Source: Sphingobacteriia bacterium (GTDB lineage Bacteria; Bacteroidota; Bacteroidia; J057; RFSG01). Taken from it: DNA of 34,440 nt. Within the stretch, counting starts at the first letter, position 1. Every line of letters starts with the position of its first letter. Location: assembly GCA_009924095.1 (NCBI GenBank), contig RFSG01000018.1:1-34440 (forward strand). The letters run 5' to 3'. Below are positions 16,645-23,557 of the stretch, one piece after another. The position numbers and the translations under genes were made by a program. Under the pieces are notes generated by a model. The model did no database searches, was not told the DNA's origin, and saw only the letters and a program-made list of their open reading frames with translations.

Positions 16645-17604
16645 TTATGCTTTTTCTGCTAGCATTTCTCGAATATGAATTAACATATCTTCTGTTAGCT
16701 TGGCTGTGTTATATTTTGGCTTCCAGTCCCAGTCGTTTTGTGCGATATTGTCATCAATACTTTGAGGCCATGAGTCTGCAATGGCTTGACGATAATCGGG
16801 CTCGTATTTAATTACAAAATCAGGTAGACTCTCCTTAATAATGTTGGATAATTCTCTTGGAGTAAATGAACAACCTGAAATGTTGTAACTACTTCTGATC
16901 GTTAATCGAGAAGCATCTGCGTGCATTAAATCTATGGTTGCGCGTATGGCATCCTCCATATGCATCATGGGCAGTCGTGTGTCCTCAGATAAAAAACAAG
17001 TGTATTCACCCGTTTGTAAGGCTGCATAAAAAATATGAACAGCATAATCTGTGGTTCCCCCACCTGGTGCCGATTTCCATCCGATTAATCCAGGATATCT
17101 GATACTTCTTACATCAACCCCATATTTTTCAAAATAATATTCACATAATCTTTCTCCTACCAACTTAGTTAAACCATACATGGTATTGGGATCCATCACA
17201 CAGAATTGTGGGGTTTCTTCTCTTGGCGTATGGGGACCAAAAACAGCAATCGTACTAGGCCAAAATAATTGTTTAAGCCCTTTATCCCGCATTACATTTA
17301 AAACATTTAATAATCCGTTACAATTTAAATCCCAGGCTAAAGGTGGATTTTTTTCTCCGGTTGCAGAGAGCAATGCGGCCAAATGATAAATCGTATCGAT
17401 TTGATATTGATCAATTATAGCTTCCAGCCGAGGTTTATCTAAAACATTTAATAATTCAAAAGGACCCTGCTTTTGTAATTTTTCATCGGGATGTATGTCG
17501 CTTGCGATTATGGCATCAACCCCATATTGATTTCTCAATGCTGCGGTTAATTCCGTTCCCACCTGCCCGGAGGCTCCAATAACTAATGTTCGTTTTGTTT
17601 CCAT
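16645..17604 (-). CDS. L-threonine 3-dehydrogenase, short-chain (extended SDR) type
   Basis: The predicted enzyme oxidises L-threonine with NAD+ to 2-amino-3-ketobutyrate, the first step of threonine breakdown to glycine and acetyl-CoA. The 319-residue size and sequence style match the UDP-epimerase-like threonine dehydrogenases known from Flavobacterium and Cupriavidus, which are unrelated to the zinc-dependent E. coli enzyme. The NAD-binding loop is GASGQVG (10-16), the acidic residue for the NAD ribose is in ASDIHPDE, and the catalytic set is Ser117 (WPSTIAVFGP), Tyr143 and Lys147 (MYGLTK). RYPGLIGWKSAPGGGTTDYAV (about 168-188) is the substrate-loop region characteristic of the family. A general NAD-dependent epimerase is the alternative, but these blocks favour the dehydrogenase. 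Confidence 0.85.
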   Translation of the reverse strand: METKRTLVIGASGQVGTELTAALRNQYGVDAIIASDIHPDEKLQKQGPFELLNVLDKPRLEAIIDQYQIDTIYHLAALLSATGEKNPPLAWDLNCNGLLNVLNVMRDKGLKQLFWPSTIAVFGPHTPREETPQFCVMDPNTMYGLTKLVGERLCEYYFEKYGVDVRSIRYPGLIGWKSAPGGGTTDYAVHIFYAALQTGEYTCFLSEDTRLPMMHMEDAIRATIDLMHADASRLTIRSSYNISGCSFTPRELSNIIKESLPDFVIKYEPDYRQAIADSWPQSIDDNIAQNDWDWKPKYNTAKLTEDMLIHIREMLAEKA

Positions 17605-17653
17605 TTTAAAAATTAAGCTAAGTTAAAAGAGTACTTCTGATAAATAAAAAATA

Positions 17654-19339
17654 TTAATAATCCGGGAAGGAAATTTTCACAATTGTTTTTTCTATTATCC
17701 AACCGGCCCTTAGTTTTGGTAACTCAACGGGCTTGCTAATAGGTTCTGGCAAACGATAAGGAAACAAACTTCCGGGTGTCCAATGCCCATTATTATCATA
17801 ATCTTTAAAAACCTGGATACGAAAGGCTCCTGGTAATATTAAAGGAAAATTAAAGGATGTGCCTTTTATATAAACCGGTTGAGTTTCCTCGGAAAATTTA
17901 AAAACACTGATTTTGAGGATAGAGTCTTGATCTCCTGATAGGGTATCAATTGCTTGTCCATCTATTGATCCAAAGAAATCCGAACTTGAAAACTGAAAGG
18001 GAATGCTAAGGGTTGTATCTGGTGAATAGCCCCAAACCGATTTTAAATTCAAACTATCTCCAACTAAGTTATAGGTAATTCCAGATATCAAATCAGTGTC
18101 TGGAGAAAAAATCAAGGATAGGTTTTTATCATCATATTTAAATTCTCCTTTTACGGGTTGATTTCCTGTATCTCGGATAGAAATGGTATTAGAAATTAAA
18201 GGAGTTTTCAGGGGTTGATTTAAATAAAACACGAAGCTATCTTGAAAACTCTGAGGTTTTTTCCATGGATTAATTCTAATAGAATATTTTATTCGTTGTT
18301 GTTTTGGAGAAATTATTAGCGTTGTGTCTTGTTGATTATTTAAAGTATCTGATATTCCAGTAAGTTTTATTTTAATGGGGATTATTACTGAATCCGTAAA
18401 ACCTACCCAAACTTTATCTGGTTTATCTGGCACAGCCCAAATTCCAAGAGGATTTAAAATAACGACCTCATTTGTATCAGAAAAGAGAAATGATTTATCG
18501 AGGTCTTGATCCAAAATAGGTTCAGAAAACTCTATTTCTAATAATCGTTGATGTACCCATGATTTTTTAATTATTCTAGGAGCTTTATTGTCGGGTAAAC
18601 TTAAATAAAATGTTCGTTTAAGATGATTACTATCCATTAAATTAATTAATGGATTTTTTGTTAATGCAATTGCTTCTTTCAAGCTGTTATATTGATAATT
18701 ATTTTCCTCATCTTTTACTCCATACAATTTATATTGATTTCTTGCGAGGCAGGATAATGAAAAAAATCCTTCATCATCAGAAAAAGCAACATATTCAGGG
18801 CGTTTATTTAAAATACTATCCCCTGAAATACTATCTGCCTTAAATAATAAAAGAGTAATATTCGGTGCTCCATTTCCGGTAAGAGGATTAATAACTTTTC
18901 CGGTAATTTCACCACTATCCAAATAATTGGTCGTACTAATGGCATATTGAAAAATACTGTCTAATGGATTGCTAGCGCTGACATCTTGAATTCCTGTTCC
19001 AGGTTGAATTATTATAGTACTATTCGTCGGTAATTGATCTTCCCATTGAATAAAAAGTTTTCTGCCTTTAAAAAACATTTTGGGTTGAGGTTCTTGCAGA
19101 GGAGAAATAAATACGTCCTTCGTTAAATTGGAAGATTTTACATATTCAGAAAAAGTGAAAACAATTTGTTTTCCTTCAAAATTTAGCGTTCCGTTTGCCG
19201 GAGATGTTTTAATTATTCTGGGAGAACCAGAATCTTCAGGTCCTCCACTCGGGGTAATTTGTTGCGCACATCCCCCTATTAATAAACAAACATATAATAT
19301 GCTTTGTATATAAAATAAGGGTTCCCTTTTGATTTTCAT
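17654..19339 (-). CDS. Ig-like (Big_5) domain lipoprotein
   Basis: This 561-residue protein begins with a lipoprotein signal: basic MKIKREP, a hydrophobic core, and the lipobox LIGGC with the acylated cysteine at 24. The mature start, AQQITPSGGPEDSGSPRIIK, has the proline and glycine-rich character common in Bacteroidota surface or outer-membrane lipoproteins. Residues about 40-140 are a bacterial Ig-like fold (SPANGTLNFEGKQIVFTFSE), which is typical of the Big_5 group. A carboxypeptidase-regulatory-like module may follow (about 145-230, GEITGKVINPLTGNGAP). Two further beta-rich repeats with SEPI-type signatures extend to the C-terminus. It is probably exposed on the outer membrane, but the function is unknown. 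Its ATG overlaps the TGA of the small upstream gene. Confidence 0.88.
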   Translation of the reverse strand: MKIKREPLFYIQSILYVCLLIGGCAQQITPSGGPEDSGSPRIIKTSPANGTLNFEGKQIVFTFSEYVKSSNLTKDVFISPLQEPQPKMFFKGRKLFIQWEDQLPTNSTIIIQPGTGIQDVSASNPLDSIFQYAISTTNYLDSGEITGKVINPLTGNGAPNITLLLFKADSISGDSILNKRPEYVAFSDDEGFFSLSCLARNQYKLYGVKDEENNYQYNSLKEAIALTKNPLINLMDSNHLKRTFYLSLPDNKAPRIIKKSWVHQRLLEIEFSEPILDQDLDKSFLFSDTNEVVILNPLGIWAVPDKPDKVWVGFTDSVIIPIKIKLTGISDTLNNQQDTTLIISPKQQRIKYSIRINPWKKPQSFQDSFVFYLNQPLKTPLISNTISIRDTGNQPVKGEFKYDDKNLSLIFSPDTDLISGITYNLVGDSLNLKSVWGYSPDTTLSIPFQFSSSDFFGSIDGQAIDTLSGDQDSILKISVFKFSEETQPVYIKGTSFNFPLILPGAFRIQVFKDYDNNGHWTPGSLFPYRLPEPISKPVELPKLRAGWIIEKTIVKISFPDY

Positions 19340-19488
19340 AATGAAGGTTGATTCCTAAAATAAAACAAAACCCAAATTATACCGACGGATGCCAACAAAA
19401 TTCCTGTGGGTTTTAAAAATGCATATTTATTATTATTCGTTTTTTCTATTGGAATATTCCATCGATAATTTTTTGGGGGCGCACTCAC
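19336..19488 (-). CDS. Hidden small single-pass membrane peptide (~50 residues), GTG start
   Basis: A short frame on the minus strand encodes about 50 residues: a polar, Pro/Asn-rich head (MSAPPKNYRWNIPIEKT from the GTG), one clear membrane helix (GILLASVGIIWVLFYF, about residues 29-44) and a short basic tail (RNQPSL). Its TGA stop overlaps the ATG of the lipoprotein gene in an ATGA pattern, a strong sign of translational coupling. Its 5' end overlaps the last 56 bp of the upstream gene in another frame. No ATG is available, so GTG (19486-19488) is the best candidate start; TTG codons occur only inside the helix. I do not recognise a family. It could be a small partner of the lipoprotein downstream. 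Confidence 0.5.
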   Translation of the reverse strand: MSAPPKNYRWNIPIEKTNNNKYAFLKPTGILLASVGIIWVLFYFRNQPSL

Positions 19489-19936
19489 AGGGGTATTTAT
19501 CTAAAACCTCTATTTCTGTTTGTTTTCCTAATTCGGAATTATAAATAACTTTCATTTTTAGATTTGACCAACAGAAAGAATCTATGGAACCCAAGCGATC
19601 AAAAGTAATTTCATTTACGCCTATGCTCAATAATGGTCGTTCTAAAACGGTATCAATTGAAGTCCAATAAATTTTCTGCACGGGTGAAGAAAAGGTATCC
19701 AATAATCCCACCCATAAATTTAAATATCTATTGTCAATCGTGGATTGGGCGAGGCATTTTGAGCCGTTGCCTAAATTTATAGATAAACCAATAATTATCA
19801 GTGAGTTAAAAATCTGCGAGAAAAGTCGCTTAGCGCGATTATTTTTGATCGAAAAAGGGTCTTGTTTCAAAAACGAAATCGCTCCAACAAATAAGCGTTT
19901 ATTATGCGTTTTCCGCGTTTGGCTTTTGAAACACAT
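19433..19936 (-). CDS. Uncharacterised secreted or membrane-anchored protein
   Basis: I do not recognise the family. From ATG 19936 the product has 167 residues: a long basic head (KSQTRKTHNKR, FSIKNNRAKR), a hydrophobic segment (about 42-58, IFNSLIIIGLSINLG) and a C-terminal part with beta-strand character and a CEC motif (KYPCECAPKK) that could form a disulfide or bind metal. A head of about 40 residues before a signal-like helix is unusually long. A TTG at 19870 would give a normal signal peptide ending near CLAQS and would remove the 35-bp overlap with the methyltransferase, so the true start is uncertain. It is followed by the overlapping small membrane-peptide gene and the lipoprotein. 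Confidence 0.55.
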   Translation of the reverse strand: MCFKSQTRKTHNKRLFVGAISFLKQDPFSIKNNRAKRLFSQIFNSLIIIGLSINLGNGSKCLAQSTIDNRYLNLWVGLLDTFSSPVQKIYWTSIDTVLERPLLSIGVNEITFDRLGSIDSFCWSNLKMKVIYNSELGKQTEIEVLDKYPCECAPKKLSMEYSNRKNE

Positions 19937-20801
19937 ATAATAGGCTACTGGTTTGACCTTTATTTGTTATTGCATGAATATTAGAAATAAGCCCTTGAAG
20001 TATTCCCCCAATTTTATTTCTTCCTAAATAACTTTCACTCAACATGGCTACATAAAATGCATCGAACCACTGAGGGTACTGTTTAACAAATTTAAATCCG
20101 TGCTTAGTAATTCCTTTTTTTACTGTTTCGGGTGTAAAGTGATATAAATGTCGGGGAACATCATATGCTGCCCAATATTTTCCATACTTTTTTGCATCAA
20201 AAGAATCCGCATTGGGAACAGCAATCATTAGGATTCCCCCAGGTTTTAACAATTCAAAAAATCGTTTAGCGTATCCGTTTAAATCGTGTACATGTTCTAA
20301 TACATGCCATAAAGTTATTACCTCAAAATTATCTGCAGGTAGAGAATTAAAATCTTCAGTAGGAAATAACTTAATCTTATGAATTAATTCAGCTTGATTT
20401 CTGGCATCAGTTGAGGGTTCCAGTCCGATAACTTCCCAGCCTGCATTTTTCATTTCGGCAACAAAATATCCTGTTCCTGCCCCTAAATCTAATATTTTTC
20501 CCTTTATGGGTTTTTGGATAGAAACCCAACGTCGCTTTTGTTTAAGGGTAGTTTTTCTAATTATTTGATAAATCTTATGAAACCAAGAATTATCATCATT
20601 GGAATGAGAAATATAGTTTTGAGAGGAATAATACTTACCAATACTTTCTTGATCTGGAATATCTTGCGTAAATAATAATTTACAAGTATTACATTGAACA
20701 ATTTGATAGTCTTCTTGTGAAAAAGAAAAATCCTTAGTACACAAAAAGTTTTTAAGTTCTTTATTTGAACAACTAGGGCAAGTATTGTGGTGTATAATCA
20801 T
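19902..20801 (-). CDS. Class I SAM-dependent methyltransferase with N-terminal zinc-ribbon-like cysteines
   Basis: The protein has 299 residues. The N-terminus carries two CxxC pairs, Cys8/Cys11 and Cys37/Cys40, spaced as in a zinc ribbon, followed by the catalytic domain. Motif I is GKILDLGAGTGYF (101-113), the acidic residue after strand 2 is in GLEPS, and post-motif blocks VITLWHVLEHVHD and FFELLKPGGILMIAVPN are typical of Methyltransf_11/23 enzymes. Proteins of this layout are often found in surface-polysaccharide or small-molecule methylation, but the substrate cannot be inferred. The ATG overlaps the mnmG TGA by 4 bp (ATGA), so it is translated with mnmG, although no functional link between the two is established. 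Confidence 0.87.
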   Translation of the reverse strand: MIIHHNTCPSCSNKELKNFLCTKDFSFSQEDYQIVQCNTCKLLFTQDIPDQESIGKYYSSQNYISHSNDDNSWFHKIYQIIRKTTLKQKRRWVSIQKPIKGKILDLGAGTGYFVAEMKNAGWEVIGLEPSTDARNQAELIHKIKLFPTEDFNSLPADNFEVITLWHVLEHVHDLNGYAKRFFELLKPGGILMIAVPNADSFDAKKYGKYWAAYDVPRHLYHFTPETVKKGITKHGFKFVKQYPQWFDAFYVAMLSESYLGRNKIGGILQGLISNIHAITNKGQTSSLLYVFQKPNAENA

Positions 20802-22663
20802 CGACCCATATAAACAAGTAAAACAGAAATATCCGCAGGGGAAACGCCAGAGATTCTGGATGCATGACCAATTGTTGCCGGCATTAATTTAGAAAGCTTT
20901 TCTTTGGCCTCCGAAGAAAGCGCATTAATTTTATGAAAGTTAAAATTATCAGGAATATTAATTCCTTCTAACCTTTCGATTTTAGATGCCATTTCTTTTT
21001 CTTTTTGAATATACCCAGCATATTTTAATTCTATTTCTGCTTGTAATATTTCATTGTGAGAAGCGAACTTGGTTTTTTCCTGAAGTTCTGGGATATGGTT
21101 AATTATTTCAGTGAAGGAAAGATGAGGTCTTGTAACAATTTTTATTGCTTTAACTTTTTGGGATAGGGGTTGTGATCCTTTACTTTCCAGAAGGTTATTT
21201 ATTTCGTTTGGTTCAACACTAAAATCGAACATCAATTTTTTTAATTGATCAATATGATTCAACTTCAACTGGAGTTTATCAAAGAGAGTTGAATCAATCG
21301 TATTTAACTTGTAAGCTAAAGGGGACAAGCGTTGATCGGCATTGTCTTGGCGTAACAATATTCTATATTCGGCTCTTGAGGTAAACATACGATAAGGTTC
21401 GTCGGTGCCTTTATGCACAAGGTCATCTATTAAGACACCGATATATGCTTCATCGCGTCGTAAGATAATTGGGGCCTCCTCATATATTTTAGCGCATGCA
21501 TTAAGTCCTGCCATTAAACCTTGGGCAGCGGCTTCTTCATATCCAGTAGTGCCATTGATTTGTCCTGCGAAAAACAAGCCTTTAATCAAATGGGTTTCGA
21601 GTGTTGGGGAAAGCTGAGTAGGAGGAAAATAATCATATTCAATAGCGTAACCAGGTCTAAACATTCTCATGTTTTCGAATCCCGGGATTTGTCGTAGAGC
21701 TTTATCCTGAATAGTTTCAGGTAAAGAGGATGAAAAGCCATTTAGATAAACTTCTACAGTATTTCTTCCTTCTGGTTCAATAAAAAGTTGATGTCTGTCC
21801 TTATCTGAAAAGCGAACGATTTTATCTTCAATTGAGGGGCAATATCTTGGACCTAAGCCTTGAATTCTTCCATTAAATAGTGGTGACTCTTTAAACCCGT
21901 TTTCCAGAATCCCATGTACTTTCTCATTTGTGTAGGTGATATGACAAGGAATTTGGTTTTCTAAATAAGGCGTATCTGTAAAGGAGAACTTGTCAGGGTT
22001 TTCATCGCCGGGTTGTATTTCAAATGCTTCATAATTTAAAGATCTGGAATCCAATCGTGGGGGGGTTCCGGTTTTCATTCTTCCGGAAATAAAGCCCAAG
22101 GACTGGAGTTGCTCTGTTATCCCTTTGGCTGCGGGTTCGCCTGTTCTTCCTCCGGTAAAGTTTTTTTCTCCAACGTGAATTAAACCATTTAAGAAAGTTC
22201 CATTGGTAAGAATAACAGATTTTGAAGAAAACTTGATTCCCATACCCGTGACAACACCACCAACTTCATTGTTATTTATTATTAATGAAGTTACCATATC
22301 TTGCCAAAAATGTATGTTAGGTTGGTCTTCAAGAACACGCCTCCATTCAGCTGAAAAAGCAACTCGGTCAGATTGAGCTCTTGGGCTCCACATTGCGGGT
22401 CCCTTTGATCTATTCAACATTCTGAATTGGATCATTGTTCGATCAGTTACCACACCAGATAGGCCTCCTAGTGCATCAATCTCTCGTACTAATTGACCTT
22501 TGGCAACGCCCCCCATTGCTGGATTGCAGGACATTTGTCCGATGGTGCCCATGTTCATGGTAATTAATAACACCTTGCACCCTCGCTTGGCCCCAATAGC
22601 AGCTGCTTCGCATCCTGCATGTCCAGCGCCAACAACTATAATATCGTATTTCGTGTCAAACAT
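20798..22663 (-). CDS. mnmG: tRNA uridine-34 5-carboxymethylaminomethyl synthase, MnmG (GidA)
   Basis: MnmG is the FAD-dependent subunit that, with MnmE, adds the carboxymethylaminomethyl group to uridine 34 of several tRNAs and so supports accurate decoding. The 621 residues match the family length. Signatures include the dinucleotide fold GAGHAGCEAA (12-21), CNPAMGGVAKGQLVREIDALGG (about 47-68), SRSKGPAMWSPRAQ, GRMKTGTPPRLD with its catalytic-region residues, GYEEAAAQGLMAGLNA, and the C-terminal helical domain that binds MnmE and tRNA. The start ATG (22661-22663) is 68 bp from the ybeY stop, and two ParB-type sites occupy that spacer. In many bacteria this gene lies near the replication origin. 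Confidence 0.97.
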   Translation of the reverse strand: MFDTKYDIIVVGAGHAGCEAAAIGAKRGCKVLLITMNMGTIGQMSCNPAMGGVAKGQLVREIDALGGLSGVVTDRTMIQFRMLNRSKGPAMWSPRAQSDRVAFSAEWRRVLEDQPNIHFWQDMVTSLIINNNEVGGVVTGMGIKFSSKSVILTNGTFLNGLIHVGEKNFTGGRTGEPAAKGITEQLQSLGFISGRMKTGTPPRLDSRSLNYEAFEIQPGDENPDKFSFTDTPYLENQIPCHITYTNEKVHGILENGFKESPLFNGRIQGLGPRYCPSIEDKIVRFSDKDRHQLFIEPEGRNTVEVYLNGFSSSLPETIQDKALRQIPGFENMRMFRPGYAIEYDYFPPTQLSPTLETHLIKGLFFAGQINGTTGYEEAAAQGLMAGLNACAKIYEEAPIILRRDEAYIGVLIDDLVHKGTDEPYRMFTSRAEYRILLRQDNADQRLSPLAYKLNTIDSTLFDKLQLKLNHIDQLKKLMFDFSVEPNEINNLLESKGSQPLSQKVKAIKIVTRPHLSFTEIINHIPELQEKTKFASHNEILQAEIELKYAGYIQKEKEMASKIERLEGINIPDNFNFHKINALSSEAKEKLSKLMPATIGHASRISGVSPADISVLLVYMGR

Positions 22664-22681
22664 TCTTATGTTCAGCTGGAT

Positions 22682-22697
22682 TGTTCCACGTGAAACA
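22682..22697. other. parS site (ParB-binding sequence), perfect match
   Basis: TGTTCCACGTGAAACA fits the 16-bp parS consensus TGTTNCACGTGAAACA at every position. parS is bound by ParB, which loads onto DNA here, spreads and recruits SMC and ParA for chromosome segregation. It lies in the 68-bp spacer between the ybeY stop and the mnmG start, a non-coding position. Matches to 15 fixed bases are unlikely to occur by chance in 34 kb. Confidence 0.85.
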
Positions 22698-22717
22698 ACA
22701 TCCTGGTTTATAGTTTA

Positions 22718-22733
22718 CGTTCCACGTGGAACT
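22718..22733. other. Second parS-like site, 14-bp palindromic core
   Basis: CGTTCCACGTGGAACT contains the perfect palindrome GTTCCACGTGGAAC and differs from the symmetric parS form only at the two outermost bases. Its CACGTG centre is 36 bp from that of the first site, between three and four helical turns. It touches the TAG stop of ybeY (22732-22734). Confidence 0.7.
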
Positions 22734-23157
22734 AAAACATTCTTAATTGAAGTGCGATCTCTTCTTGATTTGTCATAACAGACTTAAGGTCGTCGGTCTT
22801 GTCATCAAAACCACACAAATGTAAAACGCCATGTGCAAATACTCGATGTAATTCATCAATAAAAGCCACACTGTTGTTCTTGGCATTATCTTCCACTCTT
22901 TCTTTACTAATATGTATTTCGCCAGTTATTTTATCTGTATTTTCTCCACCAGCCAAATCAATTGTGATGATGTCTGTATAGTCATCATGATTAAGTATGC
23001 TTTTATTAATCTTATTTAATCCCTCATCATCCCAAAAGTTAATTTCTAAATAATCGATACTCTTTTCATACCTATTCGCAATAGAAATTAACCATGCCGA
23101 AACTTCGGCCTCCATAACCTCAAAATCTTCTACTTCGTTAAAAAAGAACTCTATCAT
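22732..23157 (-). CDS. ybeY: Endoribonuclease YbeY (rRNA maturation factor)
   Basis: YbeY is a single-metal endoribonuclease needed for 16S rRNA 3' end maturation and ribosome quality control. The protein is 141 residues. The metal-binding helix shows His109-x3-His113 in HGVLHLCGFDDKT. The position of the third histidine in the E. coli enzyme is Asp119 here, a substitution I associate with Bacteroidota members of the family. The TDIITIDL segment aligns with the family's TDVLSF region. It begins one base after the stop of the RsbW-like gene and is followed by the two parS-type sites and mnmG. Loss of a His ligand may alter metal choice but does not by itself argue for inactivity. Confidence 0.92.
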   Translation of the reverse strand: MIEFFFNEVEDFEVMEAEVSAWLISIANRYEKSIDYLEINFWDDEGLNKINKSILNHDDYTDIITIDLAGGENTDKITGEIHISKERVEDNAKNNSVAFIDELHRVFAHGVLHLCGFDDKTDDLKSVMTNQEEIALQLRMF

Positions 23158-23158
23158 A

Positions 23159-23557
23159 CTAAATATTAAAATTAAGCTCGACTACTTTACCTCCTTCAGA
23201 AAAACTTAGCTTATCACATAAGTTCCTCATTAGAAAAACACCTCTTCCTCCTTCTTTTTCAATATTTTCAGGCTCTGTAGGGTCGTCTAAATTATCAGGA
23301 TCAAAACCTTCTCCTTGATCACATACAACTACAGCCAACCGATATTGACCGAGTTTAATGAAACTAACTTTAACGGTCTTATTACTATCTCCTTTATTTC
23401 CGTGATAATATGCATTATTCACGGCCTCTGTTACCGCTATCAGCACATTTCCGAATACTTCCTCTCGGATATTCAGGTCATGACGAATCTTGTCAATTGC
23501 AGCCTCAACTATTGGCATACCTTCAACAATTTCATTTATTTCAATTACGGTTTCCAT
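23159..23557 (-). CDS. RsbW-like serine kinase / anti-sigma factor (HATPase_c_2)
   Basis: The protein is a GHKL ATPase of the anti-sigma regulatory kinase type. Starting at ATG 23557 gives 132 residues; a longer reading from 23596 would begin inside DUF4175 with a hydrophobic stretch that looks spurious. The N box is TEAVNNAYYHGNKGD (Glu44, Asn48), the G1 box is CDQGEGFDP (Asp80) and the G2 region EGGRGVFLMRNLCD (about 102-115). Proteins of this kind phosphorylate an anti-anti-sigma protein or bind a sigma factor. Neither a STAS-domain partner nor an alternative sigma gene is present nearby. The ATG overlaps the DUF4175 stop by 17 bp and ybeY follows after one base. Confidence 0.9.
   Translation of the reverse strand: METVIEINEIVEGMPIVEAAIDKIRHDLNIREEVFGNVLIAVTEAVNNAYYHGNKGDSNKTVKVSFIKLGQYRLAVVVCDQGEGFDPDNLDDPTEPENIEKEGGRGVFLMRNLCDKLSFSEGGKVVELNFNI

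Noticed and set aside
22732..23157. YbeY as inactive because the third metal-binding histidine is Asp119.
   Set aside because: The same change is, to my knowledge, typical of Bacteroidota YbeY, and Asp can ligate metal, so decay is not supported.
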